Source: CBDBND01 sp965207985 (GTDB lineage Bacteria; Pseudomonadota; Alphaproteobacteria; Rhodospirillales; Rhodospirillaceae). Taken from it: a DNA stretch of 64,000 nucleotides. This document shows positions 17,479-24,689 of the stretch, one piece after another. The position numbers were made by a program, and so were the translations under genes. How positions within the stretch are numbered: position 1 is the first letter of the stretch; the number at the start of each line of letters is the position of its first letter. The stretch covers positions 434,001-498,000 of the forward strand of contig CBDBND010000035.1 in assembly GCA_965207985.1 (NCBI GenBank), read 5' to 3'. The notes beneath the pieces were generated by a model, which made no database searches, was not told the origin of the DNA, and saw only the letters and a program-made list of their open reading frames with translations.

Positions 17479-18908
17479 TCATACCACTACGAGCGTTAGA
17501 TGTGTGCTGTTAGGTTCAGTCTGCCACGCCATCCGTCGCTTCCATCGGATGATTGACGCCGCAAGACGCGTTCCATGCAATCCGATCATGTCCCGGAGCA
17601 ACGTAGCGCCCAAAATGCGGGCGCAATAAATTCTGAGCCGCTTCAGGATCAGTCTTAGGTTATGGCCGGCACAGGCCAGTGCCACATTCATGCGATCACC
17701 TTCAGTACCCTTGAGGTAATTGCGTCCCAACAGTCCATCCGATTTCAGATGGCCGATAACCGGTTCAATCGCCTGACGCCGTTTCAGTGACCGTTTCAGC
17801 CGTTGTGTTTTTATGCCACGCCGTTGACCCGAGATGTACACCCTTGATGCTTCCTCGCCATGGCCACGGTAGCCACGATCCACAAACACTTCTTCAACCA
17901 CACAGCCTGTCAAACGGCGCACCTGCTCCAACGCTGTTGGCAATGTATGCCCATCAAAGGGATTCCCCGGCAACGCCATGCCGCCAACGATAAAGTTGCT
18001 CCTGTTTGTCGTTGCAATACTGGCCTTGACACCAAACTCATAACGCTTGTGGGCCTTGCCCTTGCCGATGCACTCCACCTCCGGGGCATGCAGGCTATAC
18101 AGTTTGTTGCGATCCATCTTCTGTTGACTGAGCAGCCGCCTGGCCAGCGCCAACTCCCCGGCAAAAATCGCCTGCAACCCCTTATGGCCCGCGATCTTGC
18201 GCTCCGTGTCACGCACCACCCGGCCCAGATAGGTCTTGAGCTTCTTAATCTGACCACCCATGCGCCTCATCTGCCGGACGTGACCATAACGGTTGGCCCG
18301 CAACAGCGCCTCAGGGCCCTTACGGGCGTAGCTCTGCCGCAACACCACACCGTGTGTGTGGCACAGCTTGACAAGACGCACACGCGAACGGTTCAGCAAT
18401 TTGCTGTCGGTGGGAAAGGCCACCGCCTTCTCCTGCACCGTGGTATCCACCGTCACACGCTTGAAGTCGTCGGGTTTGACCGTCTTGCTCCGAACACCCG
18501 CATCAACTGTGGCCCGCAGAATTTTCTCGCACCCTGAATGGCCAATGCGCCGTCTGAAACGCGACATGCTGCTGGGATCAATCGGCGGGTGATGCTGAAA
18601 ATACACCTCGCCGCAAAAATGCTGCCAGTAAGGGTTCTCCACCCAGCGCATCACCACCTGGTCATCGGACAGACCATACACGTGCTTGAGATATTGAAGC
18701 CCCACCATCAGCCGCGTCGCTTTGGCCGGGCAGCCGTTGTCAGGGCAATACAAGACACCAAACGCCTCATCAAAACCCTGCCAATCGATCAACTCGGTGA
18801 GCCGATAAAGTTCGTGCCGTTGATCGAGAATGTTCTCAAGCGCGGTGCGGAAGAGATCTAAAGAAGGGACGTCATTGGCTGATGTGGGGCGGCTGATGTG
18901 GGGCGCAT
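17479..18908 (-). pseudogene. IS5-family DDE transposase, frameshifted near its start
   Basis: The main frame (stop at 17479) encodes a long IS5-family transposase with SRFRRRIGHSGCEKIL, VTVDTTVQEKAVAFPTDS, a DDE-type VDRGYRGHG and RRQAIEPVIGHLKSDGLLGR. The open frame has only TTG 18792 as a start. A 14-bp tandem duplication (GGCTGATGTGGGGC at 18877-18890 and 18891-18904) lies upstream. Removing one copy joins ATG 18908 in frame to MRPTSANDVPSLDLFRTALE, a normal transposase start. With both copies the ATG frame ends after 16 codons. Translation could only use the internal TTG, losing about 39 residues, so the protein is probably inactive. Confidence 0.75.
18877..18904. repeat. 14-bp perfect tandem duplication inside the transposase gene
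   Basis: GGCTGATGTGGGGC is present twice without a gap (18877-18890, 18891-18904). Its length is not a multiple of three, and it separates the natural ATG (18908, minus strand) from the transposase frame. Confidence 0.9.
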
Positions 18909-19043
18909 TTTTTGATCCGGAAATTGCAAGGAACCGGCCTTGCAGTATAGAAAATCCGGCGATTCCGAACCACCATTGCCAACAAAATTGATCCGCAATA
19001 ACAGTCTATTACAGAGAATCTCCGCGTCTTTCAGGATCGACTA

Positions 19044-19368
19044 GATACGGCCAGGTCTTGTGCCCCTTCGCTGGCTTTGAGGTGCTGGGCTTCTGGTAGA
19101 TCGGCATCAGGCCCATGAGCCGCATCAGGCGGCGAATCCGCTTCTCATTGACGCAATGGCCTTCGTTCTTCAAATGCCACGTCATCTGCCGGACGCCAAA
19201 GAACGGCGTGTCCAGGAACTGTTCATCGATCTCACGCATCAGCGCGAGGTTCATCTCGCTCTCACCCTTGGGCGTGTAATAGAACGACGACCGGGAGATC
19301 GACAGCAGCGCACACTGCCTGCTGACCGATAATCCGGGATGACCCGGCTCGATCATGCCGCGTCTCAC
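19044..19368 (-). pseudogene. IS3-family orfB, 3' truncated
   Basis: The translation carries the HTH_21-type region GLSVSRQCALLSISRSSFYY, then FFGVRQMTWHLKNEGHCVNEKRIRRLMRLMGLM and KPAKGHKTWPYL, where IS3 OrfB proteins normally continue into RPNQVW and the DDE core. Here it runs into the IS5-family terminal repeat and stops about 12 codons later (19009). It overlaps orfA by four bases, the arrangement used for frameshifting in this family. No catalytic residues remain. Confidence 0.8.
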
Positions 19369-19658
19369 TTCACGCCCCAGGGCTTGAGCTGTCTGGACAA
19401 AAAATCGTTGGCCACAGCCAACTCCCCAATCTTGGCATGCAGTTCCTTCACCTGCGCTTCGTCGATCTCCGGTTGCCGGCGGCCACCACGGGCGAACAGG
19501 CCAGGAGCACCATCAAGCAGCGCACGCTTCCATTGATGAATCATCGTCGGGTGAACCCCGAACCGGCTGGACAGCTCGGATACGGTCTCTTCGCCCTTCA
19601 AGGCTTCAAGGGCTACTTTCGCCTTGAATTCCGGCCAGTGTTGCTTGCGTTTCGACAT
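19365..19658 (-). CDS. IS3-family transposase OrfA (helix-turn-helix)
   Basis: This 97-residue protein has the IS3 OrfA form: an N-terminal helix-turn-helix (FKAKVALEALKGEETVSEL, FGVHPTMIHQWKRAL) and a C-terminal leucine-zipper-like coil (AQVKELHAKIGELAVANDFL). It binds the element ends in the parental IS. It is intact, but its orfB partner is truncated, so it is only a relic unless it acts on related copies elsewhere. Confidence 0.88.
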   Translation of the reverse strand: MSKRKQHWPEFKAKVALEALKGEETVSELSSRFGVHPTMIHQWKRALLDGAPGLFARGGRRQPEIDEAQVKELHAKIGELAVANDFLSRQLKPWGVK

Positions 19659-19738
19659 CTCTGATCTCCTTCTCTACGAAGACCAGAAGACAACAAAGTG
19701 TAGCTTACGTCAGTGTCCGATTCCCGGGGAGTAGCTCA

Positions 19739-19971
19739 CTTATCGCTCACCCGGAAAAGCAGTCATGTGAGAATATTATATTCGCTACTCCAGACAGCCT
19801 CGTTTCCCTACCTTAACCTTTTTTGGTATGTAACTTAGAGAGAGAAGGCAATCCTATGCCAAAAGATTTTTTGGCAAGTCACCATACCGTCATTATGGGG
19901 GCACCGTGACGTAACTAACGGTTCACAAAAGTGTGGTATTCTTAGATAAAGTCTTCATGGGGATAATCTAG
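19739..19971. other. non-coding region upstream of ispH
   Basis: These 233 bp between the IS3 end and ispH are AT-richer than the neighbourhood and hold no credible gene. The ispH promoter must lie here or in the IS3 end. A GGGGAT stretch (19958-19963) about 8-9 bases before ATG 19972 is the only candidate ribosome-binding site. No riboswitch or operator was recognised. Confidence 0.4.
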
Positions 19972-20928
19972 ATGGCGAGACGAGCTTTGCAGATCGTTCT
20001 TGGGCAACCAAGGGGTTTTTGTGCCGGTGTGGTCCGGGCCATAGAAATTGTCGAACGTGCGTTGGACCTTTATGGAGCGCCAATTTACGTGCGACACGAG
20101 ATCGTCCACAACCAGCACGTAGTTAATGGCTTGCGCCGAAAAGGTGTGCGTTTCGTCGAGCAGATTGCGGAAATACCCTATGGCGCCGTTGCAGTGTTCA
20201 GCGCTCATGGGGTTTCCCGAAAGGTAGAACAAGAGGCTCAGGCCAGGAGCCTAAAAGTGATTGATGCGACTTGTCCCTTGGTGGGCAAAGTGCACAACGA
20301 AGCGAAACGGTATGCGGAGCAAGGATACGAAGTCGTCCTCATCGGACACGCTGGACACCCGGAAGTTGAAGGTACGATGGGGCAGGTGCCGGGCAGGATT
20401 TCCGTGATTACAACTGCGACAGATGTTGCGCAGTTCCGCCCAGTCAACCCTTCAAGGCTCGCCTACGTGACACAAACGACACTTAGCGTCGATGACACCC
20501 GAGAGATCATCGCTGCGCTCAGGAAGCGTTTCCCGAAGGTTCAAGGTCCCGATGTGAAGGACATTTGCTACGCGACACAGAATCGGCAGACCGCAGTACG
20601 ACAGTTGGCGGCAGAATGTGATGTAATCTTGGTAATTGGTGCCCACAATAGTTCCAATTCGAATCGGTTACGCGAGATCGGATTAGAGACTGGCAGTAAG
20701 AGTTACCTCATTCCGGATGCTGGTAGTTTGGATCCCAATTGGTTGGACGGGGCGCAGAAAGTAGGAATCACCGCAGGTGCCTCTGCGCCAGAAACCCTAG
20801 TCCAGGATCTGATTGACCGGCTAAGTGACATGTTCGATACCACCGTAACTATCATGGACGGCATAGATGAGAACGTTTCTTTCAAGCTGCCACAAGAATT
20901 GCTCGACAGCGAAGAACGGGTGATATGA
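19972..20928 (+). CDS. ispH: 4-hydroxy-3-methylbut-2-enyl diphosphate reductase
   Basis: IspH makes isopentenyl and dimethylallyl diphosphate in the last step of the MEP pathway, using a [4Fe-4S] cluster. The three cluster cysteines are C17 (GFCAGV), C101 (DATCPLVGK) and C199 (KDICYATQNRQ). The substrate-binding HEIVHNQHVV (42-51), the catalytic EVEG glutamate (133) and HNSSNSNRL are present. At 318 residues it is full length and looks functional. It is followed after 59 bp by a half-length dxr. The pair is boxed in by IS remnants and differs in base composition from the core genes, so it may be an acquired or second copy; this cannot be proven from the window alone. Confidence 0.95.
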   Translation: MARRALQIVLGQPRGFCAGVVRAIEIVERALDLYGAPIYVRHEIVHNQHVVNGLRRKGVRFVEQIAEIPYGAVAVFSAHGVSRKVEQEAQARSLKVIDATCPLVGKVHNEAKRYAEQGYEVVLIGHAGHPEVEGTMGQVPGRISVITTATDVAQFRPVNPSRLAYVTQTTLSVDDTREIIAALRKRFPKVQGPDVKDICYATQNRQTAVRQLAAECDVILVIGAHNSSNSNRLREIGLETGSKSYLIPDAGSLDPNWLDGAQKVGITAGASAPETLVQDLIDRLSDMFDTTVTIMDGIDENVSFKLPQELLDSEERVI

Positions 20929-20987
20929 GGCCCTGCCTGGGCACTGACACAGTGTTAATTGGGTAACCAGGAGAATGGGATGGCCGC

Positions 20988-21536
20988 ATGTCAGTGATAT
21001 CGGCGACAACTGATGTAGATGTTCGAACTGTCACGGTGTTGGGTTCCACCGGTTCGGTAGGGCGTAATACTCTTGATCTGATTTCCAGGAACCGACAGCG
21101 CTATGACTTTGAAGTGCTCGCCGCTAACACCAATGAAACCTTCCTGGCGGAACAGGCGCGCCGATTCCGGCCGGAACTAACTGTGATCGCTGACAAGGCC
21201 AAGTATTTGGCCTTGAAGGAGAAATTGGCCGGCACCGGACTTGCGGTGGAAGCAGGAAGGAATGCCCTTATCGAGGCAGCCAAGCGGCCAACGGATTGGG
21301 TTATGGCGGCGATTGTCGGCACTGCTGGGTTGGAACCAACAGCATCAGCACGGCACGGCGCAATTGTCGCCCTTGCCAACAAAGAAGCTCTGGTTTGTGC
21401 CGGCGAGTTGCTTATCCAAGAGATACATTCGAACGGCGGAACCCTTCTTCCTGTTGACTCCGAGCACAACGCCATTTTTCAAGTCTTTGATTTCGGACGA
21501 TGCGAAGCGCTGCAGGCCAGACGGACCTTCCGGTAA
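20988..21536 (+). pseudogene. dxr: 1-deoxy-D-xylulose-5-phosphate reductoisomerase, 3' half missing
   Basis: The 182-residue product matches the N-terminal half of DXR, the NADPH-dependent second enzyme of the MEP pathway. It has TVTVLGSTGSVGRNTLDLI (nucleotide binding), AAIVGTAGLEPT, ALANKEALVCAGELL and the metal and substrate site PVDSEHNAIFQVFDF, which normally continues to the GGPFR segment. Complete enzymes are about 390 residues. Here the frame leaves the family after about residue 170, and no C-terminal half is found downstream, where IS debris follows. It is therefore a truncated gene, and the organism must have another dxr or a bypass. Confidence 0.88.
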
Positions 21537-21886
21537 AGTTCCACGGTGTAAATCTCCCAACCCTCCCTGCCAAAACAAGAAGGGCAAAAGTGGACGACTT
21601 TTACGCCGCCCGCACCGCCAATACGGCGGCGCTACCGTGGTCTAATTTTGCACCGCCGTTCTCAGGATGAAGCTCTATTTTAACAGCCGATTAGGGGATA
21701 TACGTAAACTAATCGCAGTTAGCACAACGCTTGTTTCTGCTAGAACAACCTATAGAAACTATGCCGATTATCTGGCTGATGCGAAATTGCCAGTTGATTT
21801 TCGTACTTTAAGCGAACAAGAGATCGAGAAGCAGACAGCCCGTTTGGAAGATCTTACTATTGACGACGAACTGGATTTTATCGCTT
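21537..21886. other. degenerate region with an AT-rich open frame
   Basis: Behind the truncated dxr lie about 130 bp without recognisable coding content and then an AT-rich open frame from ATG 21667 (MKLYFNSRLGDIRKLIAVST and onward for about 73 codons) that runs into an ISAs1-type remnant near 21887. Base composition is clearly unlike the surroundings, which suggests foreign DNA. I recognise no family. It may be the 5' part of a gene cut by the IS. Confidence 0.35.
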
Positions 21887-22148
21887 TTTTTCGCCCGAGC
21901 GCTTCCAGCATGCCGTGCGCGCCCATTGGTCCATCGAAAACTGCCTCCGCTGGGTCCTCGATGTGACCATGAACGAGGACCGACAGCGAAACCGAAAGGA
22001 CCACGGACCCGAAAACCTCGCCCTGATGCGACGCCTCGCCCTCAACATCGCAAGGCGAGAACCCTCAAAGGACGCCATGCGCGGTAAGCTCAAACGCGCC
22101 GCATGGAGCGACGACTTCCTACTCAATCTGATACGGGCCGCCGCATGA
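21887..22148 (+). pseudogene. ISAs1-family transposase, C-terminal remnant
   Basis: Codons from about 21887 read ERFQHAVRAHWSIENCLRWV and then LDVTMNEDRQRNRKDHGPEN, LALMRRLALNIARRE, the conserved C-terminal block of ISAs1 (H-repeat) transposases, ending at TGA 22146-22148. Everything upstream of the block is missing. It is a dead remnant marking a past insertion between dxr and popZ. Confidence 0.78.
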
Positions 22149-22281
22149 AAAATCCAAAAGCGATTGCCCTGCGCCGGTAAGACGTTGACAGTGACTGGCG
22201 GAATTACAAAATACAAGTTACCGGGCCAACGCAAGGAACGGCTCGGGAACCATAACCAAAGAAAATCGGAGACAAACGATC

Positions 22282-22818
22282 ATGGACGACATAACCCCGA
22301 GCGAAGATATCACCACTGAAAACACCCCGGCAGAGGATACGCCATCGGAAGACACATCCTCCGAAGACGCTTCGACGGAAGATGCTGCATCGGACGATAC
22401 TCCTTCCGAGGATGCTCAATCGGAAGATGCCCAAGAACCTGAGCCAGTAGCGCAACCAGAGGCACTGGAACTCACCGATTCAATGATGGTCGAGGAAGAG
22501 ACGTCAGACGTTGCCGTCGAAGAACCGCCACCGCCACAAGAAGTGGCGCAACCTGAATATCAACCTTATGGGAAAAACGGTTTGGTGGCCGATCAAGTTG
22601 AACAAGCGTCCGGGGTGCACATCGCACAGTTGGCCCAGGCCGTCGCGCAAGAACGGGCCAGGACCTTGGGCAATCAAGGCATCACGCTGGAACAATTGGT
22701 GCGTGAGATTTGCACACCCGTGCTGAAGCAATGGCTGGATCACAATCTGCCGTATATGGTCGAGCGCATCGTCCGGCAGGAAATCGATCGCATCGTCAGC
22801 CGTTCAGAAAAGCTGTAA
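22282..22818 (+). CDS. popZ: PopZ-like polar organising protein (DUF2497)
   Basis: This 178-residue protein has a long acidic, low-complexity N-terminal part (about residues 1-95, repeats of the kind PSEDTSSEDASTEDAASD, then a proline-rich PPPPQE) and a conserved helical C-terminal domain with ITLEQLVREICTPVLKQWLD, HNLPYMVERIVRQEIDRI. That is the PopZ/DUF2497 architecture of alphaproteobacteria, a pole-forming hub that anchors the chromosome centromere and cell-cycle kinases. GGAG just before ATG 22282 supports the start. In many alphaproteobacteria valS follows popZ; here IS debris and a decayed regulator follow instead. Confidence 0.85.
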   Translation: MDDITPSEDITTENTPAEDTPSEDTSSEDASTEDAASDDTPSEDAQSEDAQEPEPVAQPEALELTDSMMVEEETSDVAVEEPPPPQEVAQPEYQPYGKNGLVADQVEQASGVHIAQLAQAVAQERARTLGNQGITLEQLVREICTPVLKQWLDHNLPYMVERIVRQEIDRIVSRSEKL

Positions 22819-22836
22819 TCAAATAGACGACTATCT

Positions 22837-23110
22837 TTATTGTAGCTTTGCGCTGATGGCTTCAGCGCAGGTGACGACTTTGTCTGAAAACCGAGATACG
22901 GCCTCGGTTACGCTCAGAGCACTTACCGGAAAGCGAATGTCCAGTAACGCTTTGACGCTGGCAGGGTCAAAGACAGGGGCTGCAAAGCTGCAGTGCCCTT
23001 TGTGCGGCATCTGATCGCGAAAATAGCCGAACGTCCTGAACCCCCGGAACTACTTGCGTAGAAGATCCTCACTGAGATCGATGTCGTCCAGCACTCCTGG
23101 GTGGGACGCA
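22837..23110 (-). pseudogene. IclR-type regulator effector domain, decayed remnant
   Basis: On the minus strand one frame reads, towards its stop at 22837-22839, HPGVLDDIDLSEDLLRK, an in-frame TAG, then FRGFRTFGYFRDQMPHKGHC, SFAAPVFDPASVKALLDI, RFPVSALSVTEAVSRFSDKV and VTCAEAISAKL. This is the order of the IclR C-terminal ligand domain, where the family has an AAPVFD block, an ALSV block and a final helix. The N-terminal DNA-binding domain is gone and a stop codon interrupts the rest. The match is by eye and moderate. Confidence 0.5.
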
Positions 23111-23122
23111 AGAATGGCGCTC

Positions 23123-23343
23123 TAGAGCGGTATGATTTTAGGTTGGGTCATATCCTGCGTTTTTGAAATAGTTGGCGCATTCTTTTGAGGTATAGGTATC
23201 GAGGAGTCTGCCGATGGCGGCTGAGACGGCCTCGACGGTTCGCGGCGCTTCGAGGCGGAGCAGATGCTTGAGCTTGGCGAAGACCTGCTCGATGGGATTG
23301 AGGTCGGGGGAGTACTTGGGCAGGAACAGGAGCCGGGCCATCT
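23123..23343 (-). pseudogene. IS630-family transposase, C-terminal remnant
   Basis: The minus-strand frame (stop 23138-23140) reads ARLLFLPKYSPDLNPIEQVF and AKLKHLLRLEAPRTVEAVSA, the DDE-E region and C-terminus of IS630 transposases. One terminus is probably near 23123 (CTAGAGCGGTATGATTTTAG). The upstream portion has been replaced by an IS3-like fragment at about 23343, so only the last 65 residues remain. Confidence 0.82.
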
Positions 23344-23420
23344 TCGTAACAATAGGTGATATCCGTTGCCCAGACCTGGTTCGGTCTCAACCCACGAGAG
23401 ACAAGTTCTCGTGGATAGGG
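23343..23420 (-). pseudogene. short IS3-type orfB fragment
   Basis: About 26 codons on the minus strand read PYPRELVSRGLRPNQVWATD and ITYCYEDG, the start of the integrase core of an IS3-like OrfB. It is sandwiched between the IS630 remnant and the truncated IS5-type transposase. Whether it derives from the IS3 copy cut at 19043, which stops just before this point in the protein, is uncertain. Confidence 0.55.
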
Positions 23421-24194
23421 TACGCAAGCGATCTGAGCGATACCGAATGGTGCGTGATCGAACCCCATATGCCGCCCGCAAGGGCTCTGGGCCGCCCGCG
23501 CAAGACGGATATGCGGGAAGTGATGACCGCGATCCTGTACATGGCCCGCAGCGGCTGCCAGTGGCGCATGCTGCCCGGCGAGTTTCCGCCGCGCAGCTCG
23601 GTTCAGTACTATTTCTACAAGTGGCGCGACGACGGGACGTGGCAGGAGGTCAACCGGGCGCTTCTGGCGCGCACCCGCGAGGCCGAGGGGCGGGCCGCTG
23701 CCGCGACTGCCGGGGTGATCGACAGCCAGTCGGTGAAGACCACGGAAAGCGGAGGTCCGCGCGGGTTTGACGCGGGTAAGAAGGTGATGGGCCGCAAGCG
23801 CCATATCGTGGTGGACACTGGCGGGCGGTTGCTCGGTGCCGTGGTCCACGAGGCTGACATCCAGGATCGCGACGGTGCGCCGTCGCTGCTCGCCGAGGTG
23901 GGGGCGTGGTTTCCCGGGGTCGGCCATATCTTCGCCGACGGCGCTTACGCCGGCCCTAAGCTGGCCGGGGCGCTGAAGAAGATCGGCGACTGGGCGCTGG
24001 AGATCGTCAGGCGCAACGACAAGGCGGACGGCTTCGTTGCGCTGCCGCGCCGTTGGGTGGTCGAACGCACCTTCGCATGGTTCGGGCGCAGCCGCCGCCT
24101 TGCGAAGGACTTCAAGGCGACCGTCGAGAGCGCCCTTGCCTGGCTCCTGATCGCCAGCATCCAAGTCTTCATCCGTAGACTAGCAAGGTTATGA
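23421..24194 (+). pseudogene. IS5-family transposase, N-terminus truncated (copy 1)
   Basis: The frame starts at YASDLSDTEWCVIEPHMPPA and continues through LYMARSGCQWRMLPGEFPPR, GVIDSQSVKTTES, FADGAYAGPKL and the C-terminal RRWVVERTFAWFGRSRRLAK to the stop at 24194. The true N-terminus (MWTDATREKYEREAHR, seen in copy 2) is absent and the upstream codons belong to unrelated IS debris. All of the DDE core is present, but there is no native start, so expression is doubtful. Confidence 0.82.
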
Positions 24195-24223
24195 AAATAA
24201 ACGATTCTTTTCCGGCCAGACTC
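23421..24223 (+). mobile_element. IS5-family (IS1031-like) element, copy 1, 5' end missing
   Basis: The right end is intact: ATTCTTTTCCGGCCAGACTC (24204-24223) is an imperfect partner (17 of 20) of the left end found in copy 2 at 36957-36976. It is followed by TTA, which fits a TNA target site. The left end and the first 16 transposase codons are missing; at 23421 the sequence jumps to IS3/IS630 debris. The 639 bp from 23421 to 24059 corresponds to 36848-36210 in inverted orientation, with the same translation. Confidence 0.8.
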
Positions 24224-24462
24224 TTAGGCCGGGCACCGTCCTCACCGACGCTGCAGGACGATACACCGCAAAAGTGAAGGCTGACGGCACCCTTATTTCC
24301 GCAGACCACCGGGGATCCATTCACCAGGTTGGCGCTGCCGTACAAGGGGCGCCGGCGTGCAACGGTTGGACCTTCTGGCATGTGGACATGAAAGGCACCA
24401 AGGTGGCCATCGACGTGCTGCGTCAGAAAGTGCGCGCCGAGCTGGGCGAAGAATTGCAATAG
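24224..24462 (+). pseudogene. ccrM: CcrM-type DNA adenine methyltransferase, C-terminal remnant
   Basis: Directly after the IS end the frame reads LRPGTVLTDAAGRYTAKVKA, DGTLISADHRGSIHQVGAAV and CNGWTFWHVDMKGTKVAIDV, ending ELGEELQ at TAG 24460-24462. This is the C-terminal DNA-recognition domain of the alphaproteobacterial cell-cycle methyltransferase CcrM (GANTC sites). The catalytic N-terminal 280 or so residues are not in the window on either side of the IS. Either the gene was destroyed here and a functional copy exists elsewhere, or the junction is an assembly artefact. Identification is by motif memory and fairly confident. Confidence 0.75.
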
Positions 24463-24565
24463 CGCGCGACGTTTTTTCGGGCACGCGCCACGCCCTGAAA
24501 TCTGTCGATTTCACTATGCGCGTGCTGACAAAAAATTATAACCGATAACAGCCAAGACAACCTTG

Positions 24566-24608
24566 AGCCCCGCCCTGGGGGGAAACATCGGGCGGGGCTT
24601 TTTCTTTT
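24566..24608 (+). terminator. Rho-independent terminator after the ccrM remnant
   Basis: AGCCCCGCCC (24566-24575) pairs perfectly with GGGCGGGGCT (24590-24599) around a 14-base loop, followed by a T-rich tract to 24608. It is about 100 bp downstream of the ccrM stop and would end its transcription. Confidence 0.9.
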
Positions 24609-24689
24609 GCCAAGTCTTGAGTGTCAGCTTGGTTTCACCCCCGATGCATTCAAGGCTATGATCCCGTCTCATTTCTTGGGGGATCAAAC

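Larger units (their letters stand above)
17454..19043 (-). mobile_element. IS5-family insertion sequence with 15-bp inverted repeats
   Basis: A transposase gene is flanked by a perfect 15-bp inverted repeat: TAGTCGATCCTGAAA at 17454-17468 and its complement at 19029-19043. The exact end base is uncertain because the outermost TA could be a 2-bp target duplication. The left end cuts a dctP gene and the right end cuts an IS3 orfB, so the flanks do not rejoin into one gene. This points to a deletion or recombination next to the element. Upstream of the transposase is a perfect hairpin (TGCAAGG 18925-18931 with CCTTGCA 18938-18944). Confidence 0.75.
19044..19738 (-). mobile_element. IS3-family element remnant (orfA plus 5' part of orfB)
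   Basis: The piece contains a complete orfA and the first third of orfB of an IS3-family element. Its upstream terminus is probably at 19738, where the minus strand begins TGAGCTACTCCCCGGG, an IS3-like end. The other end is lost: orfB is cut at 19043 by the terminal repeat of the neighbouring IS5-family element. The DDE catalytic part is absent, so it cannot move on its own. Confidence 0.75.

Noticed and set aside
17464..17481. TGAAAAA/TTTTTCA palindrome as terminator of dctP
   Set aside because: The stem is AT-only with a 4-base loop, overlaps the IS terminal repeat and the transposase stop codon, and is more likely part of the IS end.
23148..24164. Long minus-strand open frame (338 codons) across the IS5 transposase
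   Set aside because: It is the high-GC shadow of the transposase; only its C-terminal end matches anything (IS630 and IS3 debris), and these are reported as remnants.
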